This document shows positions 1-6,306 of a DNA stretch of 13,222 bases, piece by piece. The translations under genes and the position numbers were made by a program. The DNA is from CADEED01 sp035995425 (GTDB lineage: Bacteria; Pseudomonadota; Gammaproteobacteria; Steroidobacterales; Steroidobacteraceae), in the NCBI GenBank assembly GCA_035995425.1, contig DASYKM010000043.1, positions 1 to 13,222 on the forward strand, given 5' to 3'. Under the pieces are notes generated by a model. It saw only the letters and a list, made by a program, of their open reading frames with translations. It was not told the DNA's origin and searched no databases. Position 1 is the first letter of the stretch, and each line of letters starts with the position of its first letter.

Positions 1-71
1 ACGAAAAAATCTCTGCGACCCAGCGCGCATCGCCCGCAAGCAGTTGCGACCGCGTGAATCAGTTCCTGTCG

Positions 72-115
72 TTTCGGTGCGACGAAAACGTAGGCTTACG
101 TCAACCGAAAGGGAG
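72..115 (+). promoter_or_regulatory. Nested hairpin next to the Shine-Dalgarno of the first small gene
   Basis: A 7-bp inverted repeat, TTTCGGT (72-78) and ACCGAAA (104-110), encloses a second perfect 5-bp repeat, ACGTA (88-92) and TACGT (97-101), with a 4-nt loop. The outer stem ends directly against the GGGAG ribosome binding site (111-115) of the gene starting at 122. If transcribed, this leader could fold and affect access to the site. The stems are read directly from the sequence; any regulatory role is inferred. Arms this short can arise by chance. Confidence 0.3.
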
Positions 116-121
116 TACCGC

Positions 122-343
122 ATGAGTGCCTCAGACAGAAACCCGGGAAAGTCAGCGAACGGCGCACCGCCCCCGGTGGGCACCGACGCTTACGCCGCCT
201 GGCTCGAGCGCATGCAGCGCACGCGCGGGCGACATGCGGCGATCACCAAGAATCTCTACACCTGGTCTAGCTACAAGCATTGGGCGGACAAGGTGAAGGG
301 TTCGTGGGAAGACGAGCCGGTCCCGGCTCCCGTCAAGAAATAG
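122..343 (+). CDS. Small hypothetical protein, 73 aa
   Basis: I do not recognise this protein. The ATG at 122 is chosen because GGGAG (111-115) lies six bases upstream. An upstream in-frame ATG at 44 lacks such a site and would add a low-complexity Arg/Val-rich stretch. The N-terminal third is Ser/Pro/Gly/Ala-rich and probably disordered. The middle (about residues 24-62) is rich in aromatic and basic residues, with motifs such as AYAAWLERMQ and LYTWSSYKHWADKVKGSW, and is probably helical. There is no signal peptide or membrane segment. The gene ends 5 bp before the stop of the convergent metallopeptidase gene. It may be a cytosolic nucleic-acid- or polymer-associated protein, but no function can be assigned. 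Confidence 0.6.
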   Translation: MSASDRNPGKSANGAPPPVGTDAYAAWLERMQRTRGRHAAITKNLYTWSSYKHWADKVKGSWEDEPVPAPVKK

Positions 344-348
344 TCCGC

Positions 349-2502
349 CTACAGATCGAGCCACTGCTCGGCCTGCGCCGCCTTTTCGATCGACCCGTCC
401 CGCGCTCGAATCCGCAGCCTGCGCGCGTCGACACCTTCGGGAATTCCGATCAGGTAATAGCCGCTTTGCAACGTTCGCGTGGCGTGGCCCGCCTCGGCCG
501 CGCCCGGTGGCGCCAGGGGTCCGTGAATCACGCGTGGATCCAGGAGACGGCCGTCCGCCAACGTCGCGCCACCGGCGTCGTAGAGCGTGTATTCGAAGCC
601 GGAGTCGTCGGACGTGCGCAGGGCCTTGGCGAACCGCGGCTCGCTCGAACTCGACCCCATGACGCTGTGGCCTGAGGAATCGACGCGCATCCGCAGCCAC
701 CGGCCAATCCGCGGCACTCGAGGCTGCGCCTTGAACAACCCGGTTTCCGCCCCGTTCGCCACGCTCCAGGCGACGCTGCTCATCTGCTCGCGCGCGTCCG
801 GGGCGCGGATGCGGCCGGTGCAATCCTCCATTGACGCGCGCACCTCGTGTGGTCCGCCGTCGGCGTGCAACAGGTAGCGATACGTTCCGCGGGCCTGCTC
901 GATCTCCACGCCGTCGACGAACCAGCGCACCGCCATGAGCTCGGGCGACCATGCGCTAACTACCTCGAACGCGAGCGTATCGCCGGCGGAGCCGGCGACG
1001 GTTCTCTGCTCCGGGTACGTGGCGCGGACCGGTGGGACGGCACGGTACAGTGCGCGCAGCCAGGCTTCGCCATTCACTTCACCCACCGCGCCCGCCAGTG
1101 TCCTCATGTTGCTGTCCTGCTTCGGGCGGTAGAACCCGCTGGCCGAATAGAACGCGCCCTCGAATCGGCCGACACCCGCCTCCCCGGGAGCGACCGGAAT
1201 GTGCGCGGGATCGGTGAACCAGTGCCGCCACGGGATCCGCGCGGGGTCGGTGGCGGTGGTCACATTCGGAAATTGTCCTTCGCGGTATCGCGGCGCGAAG
1301 GCGTTCACCACGGCCTTGTCGACGTATTCGTCGCCAAGACCTGCGACCACATGACCCATTTCGTGCAAGGCGATCGCCGGCGCATAAGTGTTGCGCGACA
1401 CGATGAGCCCGGAACTCGAGCTGTTGCCGACGTAGATCCCGGTATTGAGCACCACGGCCACCTCGTCGAACGGCGCATCCTCGGCAAGCAGTGCGGCGTA
1501 CACCTTGTCCCAGTTCACGCACGCCACCCGCTCGACATCAGTGCAATCGAGAGTGCCATCGAAGGCCGTCCTCGGCGCTCGGGAGCCACCCGCCGTCGCC
1601 ACGCCGCTTTCGCTCGAGGCCGCGGTGAGCACGTGCACGTTCCAGATGGCGGAATGGCGCGCAAGTTCCGGCGGAGCGGTGATCGCCCGGGCCATGGCGA
1701 GCGACGCGCGCAGGAGTTCCTGCTGCTGATCGGCCGTGAAGCCGTCGCCCGTGATGACCCAGTGCAAACCATCCGACTGCGGGCTGCCGAGCACGGTGAA
1801 AAGCTTTCCGGATAGCGAAACCGGGCTCAGCGTGATCACCTGACGTGCGTGGGCAACGAGGCCCGTCGCATCGACGGCGTCCAGCGTGAGCTCCACGGTG
1901 GTGGCGGCGCCGACCTCCGGCGCGTGGAACCGCACCTCGTGATCGACCACCTGAAGGTTCGAAAGCGGCAGCGTCCCACCGACTTGGGCCACGGACACGG
2001 TCACAGCGTCGCCGTCGGAATCCGAAATCGCGAAACGGAGCTCGGCATCCTTTCCGGCGGCGATCACCTGCGCCGTTGCGCTCGTGTCGATCACCGGCGG
2101 ATCGCGCACCGGCTCCACCGTCACGTCGACACGCGCTCGTGCGGCGCCTCCATGGCCGTCGGAAGCCGTGAACTCAAAGGCGTCGGCGCCGAAGTAGTTC
2201 GGGATGGGTTGTAGTTCGTACGCGCCCGTCGCGGGATCGAGCGAGACGGTCGCGTGCTCTGGAGCGTCCGTGATCGAGAAGGTGAGCGCATCGCCTTCGG
2301 CATCGCTCGCGTGCAGGGTTGCGTGCAGCGCCTGGTCCTCGAGCGTGGTGACAACCGCGGGTTCCGCGACCGGTGCCGTTCCCGTCGGAATCGCAACCGC
2401 TTCGGACGTCGCGACGTCGGCGACGTTTCCGTCGCCGCAACCGGAGAGCACGGCGATCGTCACGCAGACTTCGATGAACGGAAGGAAGCGAAAACGCGGC
2501 AT
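349..2502 (-). CDS. Lipoprotein with cadherin-like domain and M64 (IgA-peptidase-like) zinc metallopeptidase domain
   Basis: This 717-aa protein starts with a lipoprotein signal: a hydrophobic stretch ending in the lipobox LSGC with Cys22 as the predicted lipidated residue. It is therefore probably anchored in the outer membrane. Residues about 50-130 resemble a cadherin-like 'tandem-95' domain (LEDQAL, DAEGDALTF, PNYFGADAFEF, ASDGHGG), and residues about 135-228 a second beta-sandwich. The catalytic part (about 233-490) has the M64 hallmarks: TGDGFTADQQ (251-260), the zincin motif HEMGH (380-384) continuing as VVAGLGDEY, and a late YRPKQDSNM (458-466). Residues about 495-590 look like another Ig-like domain, and the rest is beta-rich and unassigned. 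M64 is named after an IgA protease, but most members have unknown substrates. Secreted or surface proteolysis is likely; the substrate is unknown. The gene stands alone, with about 220 bp of non-coding DNA upstream. Confidence 0.85.
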   Translation of the reverse strand: MPRFRFLPFIEVCVTIAVLSGCGDGNVADVATSEAVAIPTGTAPVAEPAVVTTLEDQALHATLHASDAEGDALTFSITDAPEHATVSLDPATGAYELQPIPNYFGADAFEFTASDGHGGAARARVDVTVEPVRDPPVIDTSATAQVIAAGKDAELRFAISDSDGDAVTVSVAQVGGTLPLSNLQVVDHEVRFHAPEVGAATTVELTLDAVDATGLVAHARQVITLSPVSLSGKLFTVLGSPQSDGLHWVITGDGFTADQQQELLRASLAMARAITAPPELARHSAIWNVHVLTAASSESGVATAGGSRAPRTAFDGTLDCTDVERVACVNWDKVYAALLAEDAPFDEVAVVLNTGIYVGNSSSSGLIVSRNTYAPAIALHEMGHVVAGLGDEYVDKAVVNAFAPRYREGQFPNVTTATDPARIPWRHWFTDPAHIPVAPGEAGVGRFEGAFYSASGFYRPKQDSNMRTLAGAVGEVNGEAWLRALYRAVPPVRATYPEQRTVAGSAGDTLAFEVVSAWSPELMAVRWFVDGVEIEQARGTYRYLLHADGGPHEVRASMEDCTGRIRAPDAREQMSSVAWSVANGAETGLFKAQPRVPRIGRWLRMRVDSSGHSVMGSSSSEPRFAKALRTSDDSGFEYTLYDAGGATLADGRLLDPRVIHGPLAPPGAAEAGHATRTLQSGYYLIGIPEGVDARRLRIRARDGSIEKAAQAEQWLDL

Positions 2503-2569
2503 GCCCGCATCTCGCCATCGACGATGATTCCGGGCCGTGCGCGACTAAACAAATGCTGTAGGTTTGCGC

Positions 2570-2623
2570 CGCGACTTTTCGAGGTCGCGCGCTGCGTCAC
2601 GCACCCGGCAATTCCAAACCGGG
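2570..2623. repeat. Two small inverted repeats upstream of the metallopeptidase gene
   Basis: Within the 221-bp gap between the metallopeptidase and ParA-like genes there is CGCGAC (2570-2575) facing GTCGCG (2584-2589), with an 8-nt loop. A second pair, CCCGG (2604-2608) facing CCGGG (2619-2623), has a 10-nt loop. Neither is followed by a T-run on either strand, so they are not convincing terminators. They may be operator-like or mere GC-rich coincidences. I see no convincing sigma-70 promoter in this gap. Confidence 0.25.
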
Positions 2624-2723
2624 CGCTATCGCGAAAGACTTACGGGTTTCCCGAAGTCAGCCCCGGGCCGTGGATGAAACGCGCGTCGGGTGCGCGGGCT
2701 GCCAGCCTCATGAGGACTGGGCC

Positions 2724-3506
2724 TCACCAGGACTGAGTGATGAACTGGGCGTCGTGCGCCGCCGTCCCGCTCGTGTCTTCGATGACTGCTTCCGTCGCGA
2801 CCGTCACCACTTCCGGCGCGGGTTGTTCCTGCAAGGGAGCGGGCTGATCGGTCAGCACCCGCTCGGGCTCGAGCCAGGCGAGCAGGCTCTGCCACTGCGC
2901 CAGATCCTCTTTCACCAGGTAGGGCTTCATCTCGTGGATGCCGACTCCCTGTTCGGCGGCGCGAACGTAGTTCTGCGAGTCGCGCACCGTTGCCACGATC
3001 GGGATCTCGAGTTTCTCGAGGAAGCGCATCAACGACTGGAACATCAGTGTGTTCTTGCGCACGCGGTTGGCGATGACGCCGATGCGGTTTTCCGCGCGCT
3101 TGATCTTCGCCACCAGCAGCAGGTCGGCGATGCAGCGCGAGGCGGCATGGATGTCGATGTCCGAGGGCAGTACCGGCACGATGATCTTGTGCGCATCGCG
3201 AGTGATTTCCGGCATGGCGCGCGCTTCGACCGCGGCGGGACTGTCGACCACGATTTTCTCGGTGCCTTCGGGCACGCGCATCTGCCAGGAACGCGTGGTC
3301 CGGGAATCATTCTCGAAGGTAGCGATGCCGTGGATGACGGCCTGCGGCGCTTTGCGCTTGCGCAGCCAGCGCGTGGCCGAGCCTTGCGGGTCGCGGTCGA
3401 TCAACAAAGTGTTGTCGCCACGCACGGCGAAATACGCCGCGAGATTGATCGCGAGCGTCGTCTTACCGGAGCCCCCTTTAGGGTTTAGTACGACGATGCG
3501 TTGCAT
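2724..3506 (-). CDS. ParA/MinD-family P-loop ATPase (orphan)
   Basis: This 260-aa protein belongs to the deviant Walker A ATPases that position DNA or protein cargo. It has KGGSGKTT at residues 10-17, with the signature lysine Lys10 that distinguishes ParA/MinD. The A' motif DRDPQGS is at 37-43 and the Walker B-like IVVDSPA at 85-91. Residues after about 218 are rich in Pro, Ala, Glu and Val and probably disordered. The ATG at 3504-3506 is preceded by GAAGG about four bases upstream, and the N-terminus fits the family, whose P-loop starts near residue 8-10. No parB and no parS-like site is visible nearby, and this is not a par operon layout. It may instead position another cargo (chemoreceptor arrays, pili, a division component) or be a stand-alone ParA relative. 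The fold is certain; the cargo is unknown. Confidence 0.88.
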   Translation of the reverse strand: MQRIVVLNPKGGSGKTTLAINLAAYFAVRGDNTLLIDRDPQGSATRWLRKRKAPQAVIHGIATFENDSRTTRSWQMRVPEGTEKIVVDSPAAVEARAMPEITRDAHKIIVPVLPSDIDIHAASRCIADLLLVAKIKRAENRIGVIANRVRKNTLMFQSLMRFLEKLEIPIVATVRDSQNYVRAAEQGVGIHEMKPYLVKEDLAQWQSLLAWLEPERVLTDQPAPLQEQPAPEVVTVATEAVIEDTSGTAAHDAQFITQSW

Positions 3507-3533
3507 TCGCCTTCAGACTTGTTTGTCAGAATG

Positions 3534-3589
3534 TGGTTGCGATGTGAAGCACTCGAAAGACTAGCGATGACGCGCTGCGCACGCAACCA
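3534..3589. repeat. 8-bp inverted repeat in the ParA / mini-ORF divergent region
   Basis: TGGTTGCG (3534-3541) and its reverse complement CGCAACCA (3582-3589) are separated by 40 bp. They sit 28-83 bp upstream of the ParA-like start. They could be paired operator half-sites or nothing. No convincing -35/-10 pair can be assigned on either strand here. Confidence 0.2.
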
Positions 3590-3679
3590 AACCACGGATC
3601 GACTGTGACTCCGAACACAGCGACGCGGCCCGCGTGTTCCTACGATCGCTCCCACGCCAAGGTTGGAAGGTGCATCGCG

Positions 3680-3790
3680 ATGGAACGATTCCTGCTTCTC
3701 TGGGACGAAATCGACGACCTCATGGGTACCAGCCGGTACTACATGAAGAACACCGCGATGGCCATCTGGACCTCGGTCCGCAATCGCTGA
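3680..3790 (+). CDS. Candidate 36-aa small protein
   Basis: The ATG at 3680 is preceded by a good Shine-Dalgarno, GGAAGG (3665-3670), nine bases upstream. The frame is also open back to 3605, but the upstream part has no ribosome binding site and looks like non-coding sequence. The peptide begins MERFLLLWDEIDDLMG and then has SRYYMKN and a basic C-terminus. An acidic amphipathic N-terminal segment of the form 'FLLLWDEIDDL' resembles small uncharacterised proteins I recall from gammaproteobacteria, but I cannot name a family. It may form a short amphipathic or membrane-associated helix. It lies between a divergent ParA-like gene and htpG, 74 bp upstream of the latter. Because it is so short, the call rests mainly on the ribosome binding site and the non-random composition. 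Confidence 0.5.
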   Translation: MERFLLLWDEIDDLMGTSRYYMKNTAMAIWTSVRNR

Positions 3791-3825
3791 TTCCGCAGCG
3801 TTGAGGCCTCCGCCCTTCATCAGGG

Positions 3826-3864
3826 CTTGAATTTCGATTTCGGCGCCCGCAGTCTGCCGGCGCC
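3826..3864 (+). promoter_or_regulatory. htpG leader: possible sigma-32-like -35 box and GGCGCC inverted repeat
   Basis: CTTGAAT (3826-3832) matches six of seven bases of the heat-shock -35 consensus CTTGAAA. Thirteen bases downstream, CCCGCAG only weakly resembles the CCCATNT-type -10. GGCGCC occurs at 3842-3847 and again, self-complementary, at 3859-3864 directly against the htpG ATG. This could form a 6-bp stem with an 11-nt loop over the region where a ribosome binding site would be expected. Heat regulation of htpG is established in other proteobacteria; here it is only suggested. Confidence 0.25.
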
Positions 3865-5766
3865 ATGAACAACCCCCAGACAGAAAACAGCGCCCAGCCC
3901 CAGAAAGAAACCCTGGGTTTTCAGGCCGAAGTCCGTGAGCTGCTGAAGCTCATGATCCATTCGCTCTACAGCCACCGGGAGATCTTCCTGCGTGAGCTGA
4001 TCTCGAACGCCTCCGACGCCAACGACAAGCTGCGTTTCGAAGCCTTGAGCAAGCCTGAGCTCATGGCGGGCGAAACCGAGCTCGCGATCTGGATCGAAAC
4101 GGATGCCGCGAAGAAAACGCTGACCATTCGCGACAATGGCATTGGCATGAGCCGTGAGGAGGCCATCTCCCACCTCGGCACCATCGCCCGCTCGGGCACG
4201 GCGGAATTCTTCAAGAAGCTGTCGGGCGATCAGCAGAAGGATTCCCAGCTCATCGGCCAGTTCGGCGTTGGCTTCTATTCGGCATTCATCGTCGCGGAGC
4301 GCGTCGAGGTGCTGACCCGCCGTGCGGGATTGCCCGCCGGCGCTGGCGTGCGCTGGGAATCGGCGGCCGATGGCGATTTCTCGGTCGAGACGATCGAGCG
4401 CGCGGAACGTGGCACCACCATCGTGCTGCACCTGAAGGAAGACGCACAGGAGTTCGGCGACAACTGGCGCCTGCGCTCGCTGGTGCGGCGCTACTCGGAT
4501 CACATCGCGTTCCCGGTACGCATGCCGAAAGAGGGCGAGGCCACGCTCGAATACGAGGCCGTCAACCGCGGGACGGCGCTCTGGGCGCGGCCCAAGGGCG
4601 AGATCAAGGACGACGAATACGTCGAGTTCTACCGCCACCTGACTCACGATTCGGGTGAGCCGCTCAGCTGGTCTCACAACCGTGTCGAAGGCAAGCGCGA
4701 CTATACGAGCCTGGTGTACATCCCGGGTTCGGCACCCTTTGACCTGTGGCAGCGCGATGGCGCGCGGGGTCTCAAGCTGTACGTACGGCGCGTATTCATC
4801 ATGGACGACGCCGAGCAATTCCTGCCGTTGTACCTGCGCTTCGTCAAAGGCGTGCTCGATTCCGCCGACCTGCCGTTGAATGTGTCGCGCGAGCTCCTGC
4901 AGACCGACAGCGAAGTGGAAGCCATGCGCGCCGCGCTGACCAAGCGCGTGCTCGACATGCTGGCGAAGCTCGCCAAGGACGAGCCCGCGAAGTACCAGGG
5001 CTTCTGGCGCGAGTTCGGCACAGTCTTCAAGGAAGGGCTGGCCGAAGATCATGGCAATCGCGACAAGATCCTGCCGCTGCTGCGTTTCGCGTCCACGCAC
5101 CAGGAGGGCGAGGCCGAAGACATCTCGCTGGCCGACTACGTGGCGCGCATGCAGACCGGTCAGGACAAGATCTACTACGTGGTGGGCGAGACCTTTGCGG
5201 CGGCACGCAGCCATCCGGCCATAGAGGGTCTCAAGGCGCGCAACGTCGAAGTGTTGTTGTTAGGCCGGCGCATCGACGCCTGGGTCATGGATCATCTGCA
5301 GGACTTCGAAGGCAAGAAGTTCAGGGACGCCACGCGTGGCGATCTGGAGCTCGGCGCGCTGGCGAGCGTCGCGGACAAGGAAAGGGCCGAAGCGCAATTG
5401 AAGGAGTCGGCATCGCTGCTCAAGCGCGTCAAGGATGCCCTGGGTGACCGCGTCTCCGACGTGCGCGTCAGCACGCGGCTCAAGGATTCGGCGGCCGTGC
5501 TGGTGGCCGGCGAGCACGACATTTCCGCGCCGCTGCGCCGCGCACTCGAAGCGGCCGGCCAGCAGGCTCCCGCCGGCAAGCCAGTCCTCGAGGTCAACGT
5601 GGATCACCACCTGGTGAAATATCTGGAGCACCGCGAGGATGGCGCGGAGTTCGGCGAGCTCGCGCTGGTGATCTACGAGCAGGCGATGTTGGCCGAAGGT
5701 GCTGCGCTTGCCGACCCCGGTGCCTTCGTGCAGCGGCTGAATCGCCTGTGGGCGCGCCTCGGTTAA
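3865..5766 (+). CDS. htpG: Molecular chaperone HtpG (Hsp90)
   Basis: This 633-aa protein is the bacterial Hsp90, a cytosolic ATP-driven homodimeric chaperone that remodels client proteins with the DnaK system. The N-terminal GHKL ATPase domain is complete: ELISNASDANDKLRF, with catalytic Glu44 and Mg-binding Asn48; DNGIGM (90-95); GTIARSGT (105-112); GQFGVGFYS (131-139). The middle domain contains the conserved stretch around RVFIMDD and SADLPLNVSRE (about residues 310-345). The C-terminal dimerisation domain runs to the end. Length is close to the usual 620-635 aa. The ATG at 3865 is the only in-frame start that keeps the whole ATPase domain; no Shine-Dalgarno precedes it. It ends 42 bp before the FKBP gene. 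Identification is very secure. Confidence 0.98.
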   Translation: MNNPQTENSAQPQKETLGFQAEVRELLKLMIHSLYSHREIFLRELISNASDANDKLRFEALSKPELMAGETELAIWIETDAAKKTLTIRDNGIGMSREEAISHLGTIARSGTAEFFKKLSGDQQKDSQLIGQFGVGFYSAFIVAERVEVLTRRAGLPAGAGVRWESAADGDFSVETIERAERGTTIVLHLKEDAQEFGDNWRLRSLVRRYSDHIAFPVRMPKEGEATLEYEAVNRGTALWARPKGEIKDDEYVEFYRHLTHDSGEPLSWSHNRVEGKRDYTSLVYIPGSAPFDLWQRDGARGLKLYVRRVFIMDDAEQFLPLYLRFVKGVLDSADLPLNVSRELLQTDSEVEAMRAALTKRVLDMLAKLAKDEPAKYQGFWREFGTVFKEGLAEDHGNRDKILPLLRFASTHQEGEAEDISLADYVARMQTGQDKIYYVVGETFAAARSHPAIEGLKARNVEVLLLGRRIDAWVMDHLQDFEGKKFRDATRGDLELGALASVADKERAEAQLKESASLLKRVKDALGDRVSDVRVSTRLKDSAAVLVAGEHDISAPLRRALEAAGQQAPAGKPVLEVNVDHHLVKYLEHREDGAEFGELALVIYEQAMLAEGAALADPGAFVQRLNRLWARLG

Positions 5767-5771
5767 TAGTT

Positions 5772-5780
5772 TGCAATAAT
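5772..5780 (+). promoter_or_regulatory. Possible extended -10 promoter for the FKBP operon
   Basis: TGCAATAAT (5772-5780) fits an extended -10 element: TGN followed by AATAAT, five of six matches to TATAAT. It lies just after the htpG stop. No recognisable -35 is present at the expected distance, which extended -10 promoters can tolerate. Transcription would start near 5787, leaving a leader of about 22 nt before the start at 5809. This also argues against translation from the upstream ATG at 5779, which lies in the -10. Confidence 0.4.
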
Positions 5781-5808
5781 GCCTCTCCCGCAAATCCGGA
5801 GTCTCGCG

Positions 5809-6306
5809 ATGCACGGCAAGTCACTGGTCTTGAGTCTGGCTGTATTGCTCATCGTGGCGTGCAGCAAGAGTGAGAAACCGGAGAGCGCCGCGCAGCCGGC
5901 ACCCGCTCCCGCAGCGGAAACTCCCGCAGCCCCTGAAGCTGCAACTCCCACAGGAACTCAAACCATGCCCATGCAGCAGACCGATCTTTCACCCGGTACC
6001 GGCGTCGAGATCAAGACGGGTCAGACCGCGCTCGTGCATTACACCGGCTGGCTGTTCGACGCCGGCGCGCCGGAGAACAAAGGCAAGCAGTTCGACAGCT
6101 CGGTGGGCGGAGAGCCGTTCGAATTCCCGCTCGGGGCCGGCGCCGTCATCCAGGGCTGGGACAAGGGCGTGGTCGGCATGAAGGTTGGCGGCAAGCGCCG
6201 CCTCGTCATTCCGCCGGACATGGGCTATGGCAGTCGCGGTGCGGGTGGCGTGATTCCGCCCGGCGCCACGTTGGTATTCGACGTCGAGCTGGTGGAGATT
6301 CACTAG
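5809..6306 (+). CDS. FKBP-type peptidyl-prolyl cis-trans isomerase, lipoprotein
   Basis: This 165-aa protein catalyses cis-trans isomerisation of prolyl peptide bonds, probably in the envelope. The ATG at 5809 is chosen because GGAG (5798-5801) lies seven bases upstream and because it gives a compact lipoprotein signal (MHGKSLVLSLAVLLIVAC) with Cys18 as lipidation site. An Ala/Pro/Glu-rich linker (about residues 24-48) tethers one FKBP domain (about 60-165). That domain has the active-site signatures VHYTGWL, FDSS, VIQGWDKG, RRLVIPPDMGYG and IPPGATLVFDVEL. It lacks the long dimerisation domain of FkpA/Mip proteins, so it is a short single-domain form. Its stop overlaps the next start by one base, implying coupled expression. 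Confidence 0.93.
   Translation: MHGKSLVLSLAVLLIVACSKSEKPESAAQPAPAPAAETPAAPEAATPTGTQTMPMQQTDLSPGTGVEIKTGQTALVHYTGWLFDAGAPENKGKQFDSSVGGEPFEFPLGAGAVIQGWDKGVVGMKVGGKRRLVIPPDMGYGSRGAGGVIPPGATLVFDVELVEIH

Noticed and set aside
152..952. Arg-rich minus-strand open frame of 266 codons.
   Set aside because: It overlaps the M64 metallopeptidase gene in another frame on the same strand and the small plus-strand gene; its composition is that of a shadow frame.
847..1815. 322-codon plus-strand frame opposite the metallopeptidase gene.
   Set aside because: It has no start signal and no domain; it is antisense to a gene with clear catalytic motifs.
2702..2720. CCAG...CTGG hairpin around CTCATGAG as terminator for the ParA-like gene.
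   Set aside because: The stem has an unpaired base and no T-run follows on the minus strand, so a rho-independent terminator is not supported.
2670..3488. 272-codon plus-strand frame opposite the ParA-like gene.
   Set aside because: It is the complement of a clear P-loop ATPase gene, His/Asp/Arg-rich, with no recognisable fold.
3820..5214. A 464-codon open frame on the minus strand opposite htpG.
   Set aside because: It mirrors the high-GC codon pattern of htpG, has no ribosome binding site or recognisable domain, and htpG on the plus strand is unambiguous.
5779..5808. Upstream ATG as start of the FKBP gene.
   Set aside because: It overlaps the likely -10 element and would place extra polar residues before the lipoprotein signal; the ATG at 5809 has a proper ribosome binding site.
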